Part shown: positions 31,377 to 42,385 of the stretch, piece after piece | How the letters are laid out: each line of letters opens with the position of its first letter | How positions within the stretch are numbered: position 1 is the first letter of the stretch | Assembly (NCBI GenBank): GCA_947311845.1 | Contig: CAMZMU010000034.1 | Coordinates: forward strand, 94,220,289-94,284,288 | DNA from: Poa pratensis | Lineage: Eukaryota > Streptophyta > Magnoliopsida > Poales > Poaceae | Direction: 5' to 3' | DNA length: 64,000 nucleotides | Notes under the pieces: model-generated | What the model was told of the DNA's origin: nothing | Databases searched by the model: none | The model's input: the letters and a program-made list of their open reading frames with translations, nothing else | Made by a program: the position numbers and the translations under genes

Positions 31377-32041
31377 TTTTTTTTGAAACGAAGGTAAAAG
31401 ATTTGCCTTATCCATTAGTTAAGAAGAAGGTGTCCAGTTTATTAGCGGGAGAAACCGGGCAAAAACCATACAACCAACACCACTGGGTGAAGCTCACACA
31501 ACCTCGAAAAACCTAGAGTCAAGCTCAACCCACCACTCCGCAACCGGCTAGCCAGCCCTCCACCCTTGCCGGAGAGAATAACCGTAACTGCTATGAGAGG
31601 ACCAGACACGAGACACTCCAATGTAAATGAATGTGGCCCACCCACCGGGGAGCCTTGACGACAAACAACACTGTGAGTAACCTTGTCGCCCGCACGACGC
31701 AAGGCAAAACACACTCGATGATGCAGAAACCTCGGAGCCGCCGCCCCGACATCCAACTCTCCATCACGCCCTGCGCAATCCACCTGGAACACCTTCCGGG
31801 GCCGCCGCCCTGACATGCCACCGCTCGCACTCGAGCTGCAACGTCGCAAGACCTAGCTGCCCGCAGCCCAAACTGCCCAGGGCTACTACCCGCAGACCAC
31901 GGCCGCTGCCTCGACAGACTGAAGATCGCCCCTCTCTGGGACACATTGCTAAGGAGGCCAGGCTTCCACCAAAACGGGGGCTTCATGGCCGGCGACTGGA
32001 GCTCGAGGAGCTAGGGTTTGGGGGGTTTGGCTAGGATTTGG
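31377..32041 (-). mobile_element. LINE-like retroelement remnant with A-tail
   Basis: Paralogous to 17540-18192: A run (T run 31377-31384) preceded on the minus strand by CAAATCTTTTACCTTCGTTTC, GC-rich body and an AAACCCTAGCTCC start near 32020. It forms the junction between unit 1 and unit 2. Confidence 0.5.
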
Positions 32042-33525
32042 GAGTGGGGACTCGAGTGAGTGGGGCGGTGGCCAGTCCCCGTTAAAAAGGACTCATCTAG
32101 GTAGCCTATGAGGCGCTGGGTCGCTGATGCATGGCCCCGGAGTGGACACGTACGGATACACGGCTTGTCCACGTGTACCGTAAACGCGGCGCGGACACAA
32201 ACGGACTGTTTGGTGGGGAGGGGGGGGGGGGGCGTTGGAGTTGCCCTAACCCCACCTTTATCCTGTGCCCCCAGCCACATACCTGTAAAAGCAGCAAAAA
32301 TACAAAATGAGTTCTCCATATGGTTGAATTCATACATGAAACCATCAGAAAACATTGTATGGCTTCATCCATAGAGCGCCCCAAGTGCAACTTTTTCTGC
32401 TCAAGAACCTTCAGATCAAAAGAACAAAATATTGGTTATGAACTGCAATAAGTGAAACGAGAGCTCTGTAACGATTTGGCCTGAAATTTCATAAAACTGA
32501 ATGAGAAAACCTAACATGGTATATACAGCTGCTTTCCGGTTCGTATTCCCTTTGTAGCTTCTGAAGATCGATGGCATCAGGCCTGACACGATCGATGAGC
32601 TGAGAAAACAACTTCTGATCTCAGATAAGCAAGTTTCAGAGCAGACTAGGCTCCGCCATGTACACATCTCTCTGTGTGGATAAGCAGCCCCTGTCGGCTA
32701 CCACTAATTAACATGTTGGTGGAATCACTGCACACAGACGCAGGTACATTCTTGGTCGTTTTAACTTGTTCAGGACAGTGTGCAATATCAATTACTCTCT
32801 CCGATCCATATTAGTGAGCATAGCTTTGTCTAAATTCATATGTATCTAGTTAAATATTTAGACTAGATACATGTGTATCTAGACAAAGTTGTGCCCACTA
32901 ATATGGATCGGAGGGAGTACATGCTTTTGCTGATAGCCTGATACATGACTGAGTGACAAACTAGACCAATATGAACAGAATTAAAGAAGTAACGTCTGTA
33001 GTGCAGAGCGTCAGAGTGATTGCCCGAATGTTCAGACAAGGAAAAATGGTAACAAGCTGCATAGGAACTGAATACTAGGAGTAATATAGAAATTATTACG
33101 TAGCCTATTACGAAACCGTCGCTTATACTGGGATACAAAAAAATGCAGTGGCAATAGGCCACACCTGTCACCTGGGTGGCGTTCGGCAGAACCCGCCGAC
33201 AGACCTTCACGTGGCAGCGAGAACCACCCCCCCCCCCCCCCCCCCCCCCCCCCCCAGACACCTCCGCCTCCGACTGGGGCCTCACGACGACCGAGGCGAT
33301 CTGTCGAACAGCTTGTGGGTGCCTTGCCACAGATCTCTCCGCGGTGTGGGATCCACCGCCGCACTCGCCGAGGGGGACTACCGTGCTTCGCAGTACCTTC
33401 TCATGCTGCCTCCGTGGTTGGTGGAAGGGGACGGAAAAGGGAGGAAGGGGATGGGGAAGTTTTTCTTTTCCCAATTAAGGAGCTCACGCTCGATGAAACC
33501 AATAATACACCAGACACCTGCGCTG
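32042..33525. other. 3' flank of NLR locus A' (copy of 1-1483)
   Basis: Identical by eye to 1-1483 except in the poly-C tract (33227-33255, 29 C). G run at 32220-32232. Confidence 0.75.
32795..32917. mobile_element. Stowaway MITE, second copy
   Basis: Copy of 754-876 with the TA duplication at 32793-32794 and 32918-32919; no difference seen. Confidence 0.88.
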
Positions 33526-36264
33526 TCAGTTTTTGCCATAGCCGATCTTCATGATGGGTCTATTTGGATTCCTGGCGAGCTGCTTCGCAATGTCCTCATT
33601 TACTTTTTCTAACTTCGCCTGTATCCATTCCACAAGGAGTACTTTCTTGAGGCTTGGGAGAAATTCCAGCCCAGAAACGCTAGCTGTAGAATGAACCAAA
33701 TGCAGCCTCAGCACCTCAAATTTCGGCATTGACATGGGCTCAAAATTCACTGATCCCGACCTGTGCCTAAGCTCGAGTACCACGAGGCTTCTGAAAAGGC
33801 CGCTCAAGAAAGTAGTACTGGATTCTATCCAAGATGTCTGCATCCAACACATAATGGATAGGTTTGATAGGTCCCCAAGGGCTTGCATGGTTGCATCGTC
33901 CCATCCTATAAGCCCGCCTGATAGTTTGAGCTTCACGAGATTCTGGAGACTGATAAATCCTGGCAATTTACTCATACAGCCCCTCAGCTCGACGCACTGT
34001 AGGTTTTCCGGAGGTGAGGACATGGCATGAAAACAGTCATGCAAATCTACATCAGATGACGAAGACGCCACTGACAAGTACTCAAGGCATCTGAGGTTGG
34101 ATGAAATGGCTGAAAATAACTCTAGACCATTCTCCTCGTTGGTAATACACACTACTAACTTGCGTAGGCTGGTGAGAACTTTTATCTCTTGTACGATTGC
34201 ATTCCCCCTTCCAAGATCCACACACCCCAGCGTGTGCAGGGTTTTTAATTTCCTCATTCCTCTTGGCAACTCAACACCGCGATCGCACATGCTAGTGCCA
34301 GCGCGTAGACAACGAAGCTTTGTAAGCTTGGTGATGGTTCTGGGCAGCCTCATTGTCCATGTATATTTGATGTCTAGCGTCTCGAGTTGACTCAGGTTAC
34401 CCACAGATTTTGGGAGGTGACAAATCTTGTAGCACTGTCTTAGAGAAAGATATCTCAGGTGAAGAAGCTTCCCAATGTGCTTAAGGTGATGATCTTCTAA
34501 ATCTTCGGTTCCTTCTAGGTCCAGCACCCGAAGAAATCTCATCTTCTCAGAAATGTAAAATGGCCTCATCTTGCCAAACACCGTCAATGACCATATAGAG
34601 GACAACTCCACGGTTCTCTCAAACTCACACCCATCTCCCTTCCAATTGCTGCTTATGGCAAGGTGACGCACTGCACTGCTAGTGTTCGGCCTTTACCCGT
34701 CTTCCAGCATTAAAACAAGATTTTCCTCCACTGATTTTGCAATGCTGATATCACGGATCAGATCGTGTAGCTGGCATGAGTCAATACCTTGTATGCTGGA
34801 AATTGAATTCCGAGTTGGTAATATCATGCTTCTCTCTACAAGTTCCATGAAGTACTTGTCCGCTTCTGAAGTGTCCAGAGAATAACCTTCTGCTATCCAT
34901 CGGTACACTAAACGTTTCCGGCTAACATTGCGGTCTTCAGGGAAGATTGAAAAGTACAGGAAACAAGACTTGAGGTAATATGGTAGGCCATCATAACTTT
35001 TCATAAGAACTGTTTTTATGGACTCAAACTTTGGATTCATATCCAGCTCAACACTGATATGCTCATTCAGTTTCCTCCATTCCACAGCAGTTTTTGTTGG
35101 TTGGTCTGCCAAGGAGCCACCTATGGTGACTATGGCAAGAGGAAGCCCATTACACCTTTTTAGGATCAGCTTTGCAGGTTCAACCAACTTAGGATAGTCC
35201 CTGACCAAATCTATGGTATTGTTCCTAAACACCTGTAATTGTGCAAAAATATAATTAGTATGCCATTTTACTATTGTAAAAATACATGTATCAACTGTAA
35301 ACCAGTCTTTCCTTTTTCTATTAGTAACTAGCATGTCCCAGGTTGGGTGACAACTACACAATATGTTTCCGCAATGTACTCTAAAGTATCTCTTCCAAAC
35401 AGGGTTGGTAATATTGCTCTTACAATATAGTAATCTGAAATAACCCTTCAAGATTAAACCTAAATTGAGATAAAGTGAACAACATCGTTTTTGCAAACTG
35501 CTAAAGTGAATATGTGAGTATTACGCTTTCAATACCTTTTTTGTGAAGAGCTTAAATGCATCCTTTTCTTCTAGACGATTGAGCAAACGTATGAACCTTG
35601 GTTTTTTGCAACAATGTTTAGCAATATCCTCTCTCCTTGTGGTGATCACAACGACTAAGCTTGAACTTTGCATTGCATGTAAACTTGGCAATACTAAATC
35701 CCATTCTGCGGTAGATGAGAGATCATCGAGAATAATCAAGCAACTATTTCCGTCTAAACGCCTGACCAACACTTCCGTCAACTGCACAACTCCCATCGAA
35801 TCAACTTTATTTTGGGTGTCGCCTTGAAAGTTCAAGGCCTCCTTCCTTGCATCTAGTTGCACTACCAGGGTCCTAAGGAGCTCCTTAAGCTTGAATGGTC
35901 GTAAGACCGTGACAAAAGCATGCTTCCCAAACATGTCACTCACCTCTTTTATCTGCTGAACATCTTTGATCAAAGTGGTTTTTGCAAGGCCACCCATTCC
36001 CCACAGTGCGATCACCTCAAATTGTTGGGTGCTAGCTTGTTCTCGAATTAGTTCAATAATATCAGATTTTTCTTTCCCACGGCCAATAAGCTGAGAGTCC
36101 TCCAGAACATATGACATTGTGTTTGCACGTGTGAGTCTCTCTTGCACCATCATCTTTCCATCATCATCAATATTAGATTGGTCTTCTACTATCTCATTCT
36201 CACCAGTGTAGGGTAACTTTGAGCTAGATGGTGGCTTCCATGGATTTGGTGCATCATGAGAACT
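33526..36264 (-). pseudogene. NLR locus A': NB-ARC and LRR exons
   Basis: Exons 36264-35536 and 35232-33526 repeat those of 1484-4222 with no difference noticed: the same GMGGLAKTT P-loop and the same TAA (34693-34695). No exon 1 is present in unit 2 between here and the N gap, because the Athila element is complete and the sequence beyond it is missing. Confidence 0.88.
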
Positions 36265-37871
36265 CTGAACACAAGAAAACAATAGTTAGACACGTTTTCA
36301 GTGATGAGTTAGTCAAAAATAACTATCGAGGAATAAACTTAGTGCATATGTCCTACTGGTACATAGCAATATTAATAACATAATGAACAAAGTAAATCAA
36401 GTCAGTGTTGCTCAGATGGCCCGGTCTGGCTTGACTTTGCTAGAGAAATCTAAAAGTGTCCAAAAATTTGAAATGCGGAAAAGAAGACCAAAACAAATTT
36501 CCTACGAATAAAATTAAAAGTTGACTAGTAGTACACGAGAACAGGAAGTTATTCAAAACCTTGGCCATCGGCATTGCCTCACAACGTACAACCCAAGATT
36601 CATTGACAACATGTATGCAACATATCCTTGTAATGAGAGCACCTTTATCAAAGGAAATGCAACACAACTATTGTATGTTGAATGAAATATCATGTGATGC
36701 CTTTCTGAGGAACTTATCTCGTCTCCATGTCGCCCCGGGTGGCCTGGGAGAAACCCTAGAAACTGCTGAGGACACCTCTCCTCCCGTCCCACCTCCCCTC
36801 GCCATCGCCCGAGGGTGCAGCTGGGCACAGCCTGAGGCGTTCACGCCGGCGGGGTTCTTGTGTTCCTTGCGAAGAGAGATGGCGCGGGCATGCGTACCCT
36901 CATTGAGGAAATCACATCGCTGGTCCTTGTTCCCGGTGGTCCTTGTGCGGGGACCATGTGAAGTTTATGTGATCCTACATGGACGGATCCTTACTCGCTG
37001 CTGCGTCCCTGTGGTGGTGCCCGCGCGTTCAGCTGGCTTGTCGTATGGGAGAGTGGCGTGGTGGCACTCGCCTTGATCCGATGGCGACGCAGGAGTTTGT
37101 GAATAGGGGCAGTGGTCCTGGTTCTTCAACAGCCGTGGACACCGTGGCGACGCGGAGGTCGGATCTTGAGATTGTGATATCCTTCAGCTTCGTGTTCTTA
37201 AGGTCGATGGAGGTGTGGAACGTCCTCTTCTTCACCACATAGCTTCTGAGGCTGACGACGGTGTGGGATGCCTACTCCTCTGCAGATTGGGTTGATCTGT
37301 CTCGACAGGTGTTATGAACGACGTTTTGCGGAGGCGTCATATCATGCATGTTGTCGGAGGCAGTTGCTACGCATTGCGTCTCATGTGGAAGCGTTGAGTC
37401 ACGCATGTTGCCGGCAGGTGCTACGCACAGCCTCTAATGCTGCCTACGTGAGGCATCTCATGTGGAGGCGTCAAGTCATGCAGGTTGCTGTCAGGTGCTA
37501 TGCATGGTGTCTCTTAGGGAGGAGTCATGCCTACTGCTACTGGACTGAATGTGCTGCGACTGGAAGCGAGGCGGTATGAGATGCATAGACTTCCAGTGTC
37601 TCCTGTAATGGTATCCTGCTAACAAGGTTTCGTCGGCTGTTCAAGTGATGGCGGTAGAGGCGTATTGGACGATTTGCTCTTTTTTTATTAGATTTAAAAA
37701 TATGGTTTTCAATTTTTTTCTAAAAGAAGGGCTCCTCTGAGCCTGCGGTCCAATAATACTTTGCGTAGAATCAGTGCCATATACTTCTTCATTGGAAGAC
37801 AAGTCGACAACGGCCCATGAGGTGACCTATCTTAAGGATCAAGGTCAAAGTACAAAATGTGGAGGAAAGAA
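36265..37871. other. NLR-A' intron 1 filler
   Basis: Copy of 4223-5829, including the degenerate three-unit repeat (about 37330-37513). No gene is called. Confidence 0.5.
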
Positions 37872-37997
37872 ATGGCCGATACTATTGGAAGAATTCCTCT
37901 TTGGCTGATAGGTACTGTAACTGGTATTCCAGTTATTGGTTTCATGGGTGTTTTCTTTTACGGTTCATATTCTGGATTGGGTTCATCTCTACAGTAA
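37872..37997 (+). pseudogene. psbJ: Plastid psbJ copy in nuclear DNA, second copy
   Basis: Same 41-codon frame as at 5830-5955, with CAG TAA at the end. No difference between the two copies is seen. Confidence 0.85.
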
Positions 37998-38579
37998 TCG
38001 GAGGGACCAGATTGTAAACATGAAAAAGTAGGAGCTTAGCGGGTCCTCACCTTGTTCTTCATGGCGGCGTCTCGGAGTTGGTGGCACTGTGTGATTGCCG
38101 ATCTTTCAGATCGGTGGATATAGGGTTCATGGATGGTGTCGGCGAGGCGGCGGCGGCGACTTCATCATATGTGTTTTTCCTCCTCCTGCTCTGTCCCCGT
38201 TGCTGCGGCGTTGTCTCCGACGTCATGGTAGAGCAGAGAGGATTCGTCCAGGAGTACGTGCAGACGGTGGTCTGCACTGGTGACAGCTGGAAGATGATGC
38301 ACCTTGTGGTGGGTTCGTGGTTGGAGGCTGACGGTTCTGGTTCCCTACTCTGACGTCGTCGTGCGGGGGTGCCAGTGCTGAAGTTCGATGGCGTGTCCGG
38401 GGTCGTGCTGCCCCGGTCTGATTCTTTCAACGACAATGGTTTGTCTTATGGCAAACTACTTTGGAGGTCCGAAAAGCTGATGATCAGCGATGGGGCCGTG
38501 TCGAGCTCGGGTGAAGAGGTGATCTGTCTATTTTTTTCTTTGATGACTGCTACGGTGGTGCCGAAGAAGATGGATAGGC
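37998..38579. other. Plastid-like flank and GC-rich filler
   Basis: Copy of 5956-6536 with one substitution (GCCGTGTCG at about 38497) and one inserted base (TGATGACTGC at about 38545). No gene is called. Confidence 0.4.
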
Positions 38580-38934
38580 CACTAGTACAGAACGACACAT
38601 CCGATACCCCTCTATGGAAACGGCACGAGTTAGGCGACGGAGAATCGCGCTTTCCGCGTGAGAAAACCCACCCCGCCAGGCAAGCTGGCCCGCGTCCCGC
38701 CTTCATAGGCAACGGTCGCGAATTATTAACCGTTGCCGATATGTTGGTAACGGAGTTTCTTTCGACTCCGTGTGCGATATGTTCTTCAATGGCATCGGAC
38801 ATTTGTATACAACCGTTGGCGAGGTTGCGTATATAAAATTCCTTTTTTAGCACTATCTTGGATATTATAAAAGACTGTCGATTCGTCCTTGTTCCTCCGC
38901 TCCAGCTTGTTTTTACTCCGCACTCGTGTCCTCC

Positions 38935-39571
38935 ATGGCCAAGAGCATGAGCTCGTCGGGGAGATTGAATGCGTCCTCCTCCTGCGCCGCCGGGGCCGGG
39001 TCAGATCTACCGCTTGTGAAGTGCATTTGCTGCCGCTGTCAGAACGCGATTCGTCGAGTGTCACGTTCGGATCTGAACCCTGGCCAGATCTAATTCAATT
39101 GTCCAAATCACAGGGTTAGTTCGACGATTCGACCAGTTTTGATTGATTCTATTCTATGTGTGATGTTGATTTGCCTTTGGATTCGATTTACCATTTGGCA
39201 GGGGAGGGGCGAAGAGTATTCTGGGAGTTGTGATTATTTATTTTTGGATTGAATATTATGTTGAGATGCTGCTTGCTAATGGCGTCGAAGTGGAAGCTGC
39301 AGAGCTGAAAAATGTAGCTTTGATAGTCAAGAAGACGAACATGGAGATGAAGCCGCACACTGCAGCAGCTCTAGCTGGTTTGGCATGGAGCCCAACAAAC
39401 ACTTCGACTAAATCTGACCATGTTGTTGCTGTGCGCAAGGAGCGGCATAAAGGAACAGAAATAGCTCAGTTAAATGTTCTTGTGAGCATTGCTAGAATGA
39501 TTTTGTGTGTTTGTGTGCTGCTGTTAGGTGTGAACTTGTATGCAGTAATGAAAATCAGTAGAATGTATTAG
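38935..39571 (+). pseudogene. GRF-type zinc-finger pseudogene, second copy
   Basis: Same structure, stop and frameshift as 6892-7528. The acceptor region reads GGCAGGGG here against GGTAGGGG in unit 1, so this copy has a normal CAG acceptor and unit 1 a TAG acceptor. Confidence 0.6.
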
Positions 39572-39688
39572 GTTCGTATGCAGCTATGCAAATCAGTACA
39601 ATGTATTAGGTTCGTATGCACTTTGAAAATCAGTAGAATGTATTATATTCGTATGCAGCTACGGAAATCAGTAGCACATAGTAGTTGT
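39538..39688 (+). repeat. Tandem repeat, four units of 37-38 bp, second copy
   Basis: Copy of 7495-7645 without visible change. Confidence 0.8.
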
Positions 39689-39852
39689 GAACTTGTATCC
39701 AATGGAAACGGTTATATAAAATGTTCGTTGCCAATTGGGTGCTTATAAATGTACTGGCGAAGCAAGCCATCAGTCTCATTCTCACTTCCTCACTGTCCAT
39801 CTTTCAACCCTAGCCGCCGCACATTGTAGCTTTTTACTCTCCTCACTCTCTC

Positions 39853-40064
39853 ATGGCTTCCTCTGCCGGCGCTTCAAGATCTCGCCATCGCAGCCGCGGC
39901 TCTAGCGGCCACACCGATCTAGCTGCATCTGTTCGTGATAGGGCAGATCTGGAGGCGGCTGTGATGCGGCAGGTGTTGGAGCGCGTCAGGCTGATCACCT
40001 CCGGTGATGCCCCGCGTCCTCTGGGCCACGCGGAGCTGGAACAGATCATTCGTCGGGTGGTGAT
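39853..40064 (+). pseudogene. 5' part of transposon-borne ORF, second copy
   Basis: Copy of 7810-8021: MASSAGASRSRHRSRG through RRVV, then the LTR. Confidence 0.5.
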
Positions 40065-41568
40065 TGATACGTCCATTTTTCATCACTATTTTATATCATA
40101 ATTTACTGCTATTCATCGATATATTTCATATTTAGAAGTGTTACTTATGTTATTTTACCTATTTTGCATGTTTGATGAATAATGGAGAATTGGACACCGG
40201 AGTCAGGATTCTGCTGGAAAAAGCACCGTCGAGATGCACTATTTCTGAAGATCAATAAATCGAAGGAGACATATGGAAGTTCCTATTTTACCAGAAGATG
40301 GAGGAGGCCAAAAGGGGAGGCTGAGAAGGGCCAAGGTGGGCCCTCCTCACCTGCTGGCGCGGGGGCCCCCAGCCGCGCCCAGGTGGTTTGGGGGCCCTGG
40401 CCCACCTCAGCCGTTCCCCCTTCGCGTACTTGACCCCCTCGAACCCTAACACACAGAGGAGGCCATCGAAATATTCCGCCGCCTCCACGAGGCGGAAAAC
40501 ACCAGAGAGCGAAAAGCTCCCCTGCAGGAAGAAATCTGCCGGGGGAAATTCCCTCCCGGAGGGGGAAATCGTCGCCATCATCACCGTCATCGAGCTGGAC
40601 TTCATCGGGATCATCATCATCATCATCTCCACCGCCAACACCATCATCACCGCCGCTGCACCCCGTCTCCGCTATAACATCTAGGGCTGAATCTTGTCTA
40701 TTTCATAGGGGAAACTCTCCCGGTGTTGATTACTCTTGTTATTGATGCTATTGGGTGAAACCATTGGACTAAGGTTTATGTTCAGATTGTTATTCATCAT
40801 CATATCACCTCTGATCATGTTCCGTATGATGTCTTGTGAGTAGTTCGTTTAGTTCTTGAGGACATGGGAGAAGTCTTGATGTTAGTAGTGAACTATGTTG
40901 AGTAATATTTAATGGTTTGATGCTTAAGTTGTGGTGTTATTCTTCTAGTGGTGTCATGTGAACGTCGACTACATGATACTTCACCTTTATGGGCCTAGGG
41001 GAATGCATTGTGTATTCGTTTGCCAATTGTGGGGTTGCCGGAGTGACAGAAACCTGAACACCCGTTGGTATATCGATGCATGAGGGATAGCAGGATCTCA
41101 AAGTTTAAGGCTGTGGTTAGTTTATCTTAATTACTTTCTTGTATTTGCGGATGCTTGCAAGGGGTATAATCACAAGTATGTATTAGTCCTAGGAAGGGCG
41201 GTGCATTAGCATAGGTTCACCCACACAACACTTATCAAAACAATGAAGATTAATCAACTATATGAAGCGAAAGCACTTGACAATATTCCCGTGTGTCCTC
41301 AAGAACGTTTGGTCATTATAAGTACAACAACCGGCTTGTCCTTTGCTGTAGAAAGGATTGGGCCACTCGCTGCAACTATTATTACTGCATTTTATTTACT
41401 TGTACTTTATTTATCTGTCATATCAAAAACTCCTAAAAACTTGTCTGAGAGCATTTACAGTGAATCCTTCATCAAAACCGCTTGTCAACACCTTCTGCTC
41501 CTCGTTGGGTTCGACACTCTTATTTATCGAAAGTACTACGATACACCCCCTATACTTGTGGGTCATCA
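40065..41568 (+). repeat. 5' LTR of Athila element
   Basis: TGATACGTCC to GTGGGTCATCA, 1504 bp. It contains a GC-rich patch (40330-40440) whose pattern GGCGCGG..GGGCCCC..CCGCGCC..CAGGTGGTTTG recurs upstream of the coiled-coil ORF, and a CATCAT microsatellite (40573-40655). Confidence 0.92.
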
Positions 41569-41579
41569 AGACTATTTTC

Positions 41580-41597
41580 TGGCGCCGTTGCCGGGGA
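41580..41597 (+). other. Primer-binding site, tRNA-Asp type
   Basis: TGGCGCCGTTGCCGGGGA, complementary to the 3' end of plant tRNA-Asp. A strong splice donor motif (GGTAAGTGG, GT at 41612) follows 15 bases later. Confidence 0.9.
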
Positions 41598-41683
41598 GTG
41601 TAGCGCTATTGGTAAGTGGAATTGGTAAGGGAAACATTTATTGTACGTGCTGTTTTTATTTTTGCCTGCTGCTATATCTCATT

Positions 41684-42385
41684 ATGGAGGGGTCTTCTCT
41701 TGAATTCCTATTTGGGAAAACAACTACCACTGCTAAGGTAGTAGAGGAGGCGCCAGATGAGCAGGTAATACCGTTCAAAATTCCTATGAAAATTGTTGAA
41801 CGTGTCACAAATAACCGCTATGCAGGAGATGGAACTGTCCATCCTGGAGATCATTTGTTATTTCTGCATGAATTGTGCGAGTTATTTAAGTGTGCAGGTA
41901 TCTCGATGGGAGAAGTTAAGAAGAAATTATTCTCTCTATCACTGTCTGGTAAAGCTGCACATTGGTATAAACTGCTGAAGAATGGGTATTCTCTTGGATG
42001 GGAGGAAATTGTACCTCTCTTTTACTCCAAATTCTATCCTCCAAGTGAGATTCATAAGGATCGGAACCTCATATATAACTTCTGGCCCTATGATGGAGAG
42101 AGTATCGCTCAAGCGTGGGGGAGATTGAAGGCATTAATGCTCAAATGTCCCATTCATGAGCTTCCTGGTAATATTGTTATTGATAACTTTTATGCAAGAC
42201 TCTCCTTTCAAGATAAAACTCTATTGGATACCACTTGTGCTGGATCGTTCACTCGTAATAAAGAAGAGTTTAAGTGGGACCTTCTTGATCGGATTCAGGA
42301 GAACACTGAAGGATGGGAGAATGACAAAGGTAGGGAGTCAGGTATAACTATGACTTTGAGTGTGTTAAAAATTTATGGATACTGA
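41684..42385 (+). CDS. gag: Athila gag
   Basis: From ATG 41684 the frame gives 233 residues with the retrotransposon gag core (SGKAAHWYKLLKNGYSLGW, KFYPPSEIHKDRNL, ALMLKCPIHELPG). The frame is actually open upstream to 41243, across the primer-binding site into the LTR, so the real start is uncertain. It ends at a TGA at 42383-42385 that overlaps the start of the next frame; two one-base homopolymer losses (near 42349 and 42372) appear to have separated gag from pol. Capsid role is inferred from the family. Confidence 0.85.
   Translation: MEGSSLEFLFGKTTTTAKVVEEAPDEQVIPFKIPMKIVERVTNNRYAGDGTVHPGDHLLFLHELCELFKCAGISMGEVKKKLFSLSLSGKAAHWYKLLKNGYSLGWEEIVPLFYSKFYPPSEIHKDRNLIYNFWPYDGESIAQAWGRLKALMLKCPIHELPGNIVIDNFYARLSFQDKTLLDTTCAGSFTRNKEEFKWDLLDRIQENTEGWENDKGRESGITMTLSVLKIYGY

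Larger units (their letters stand above)
1..32041. repeat. Unit 1 of a ~32 kb tandem repeat
   Basis: Bases 1-10077 recur at 32042-42113 with an offset of 32036 to 32043, and 18467-32041 recurs from 50561 onward with an offset near 32094. Unit 1 contains NLR locus A, the Helitron pair and NLR locus C. The stretch 10078-18466 has no counterpart in unit 2, where the rest of an Athila element and an N gap stand instead. The repeat is seen directly; whether it is a genomic duplication or an assembly effect is not settled. Confidence 0.9.
38580..40064 (+). mobile_element. CACTA-like transposon left part, second copy
   Basis: Copy of 6537-8021, starting CACTAGTACAGAAC. Three substitutions are visible (39062, 39199, 39787). 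The Athila element follows at 40065 after GTGAT (40060-40064). Confidence 0.5.
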
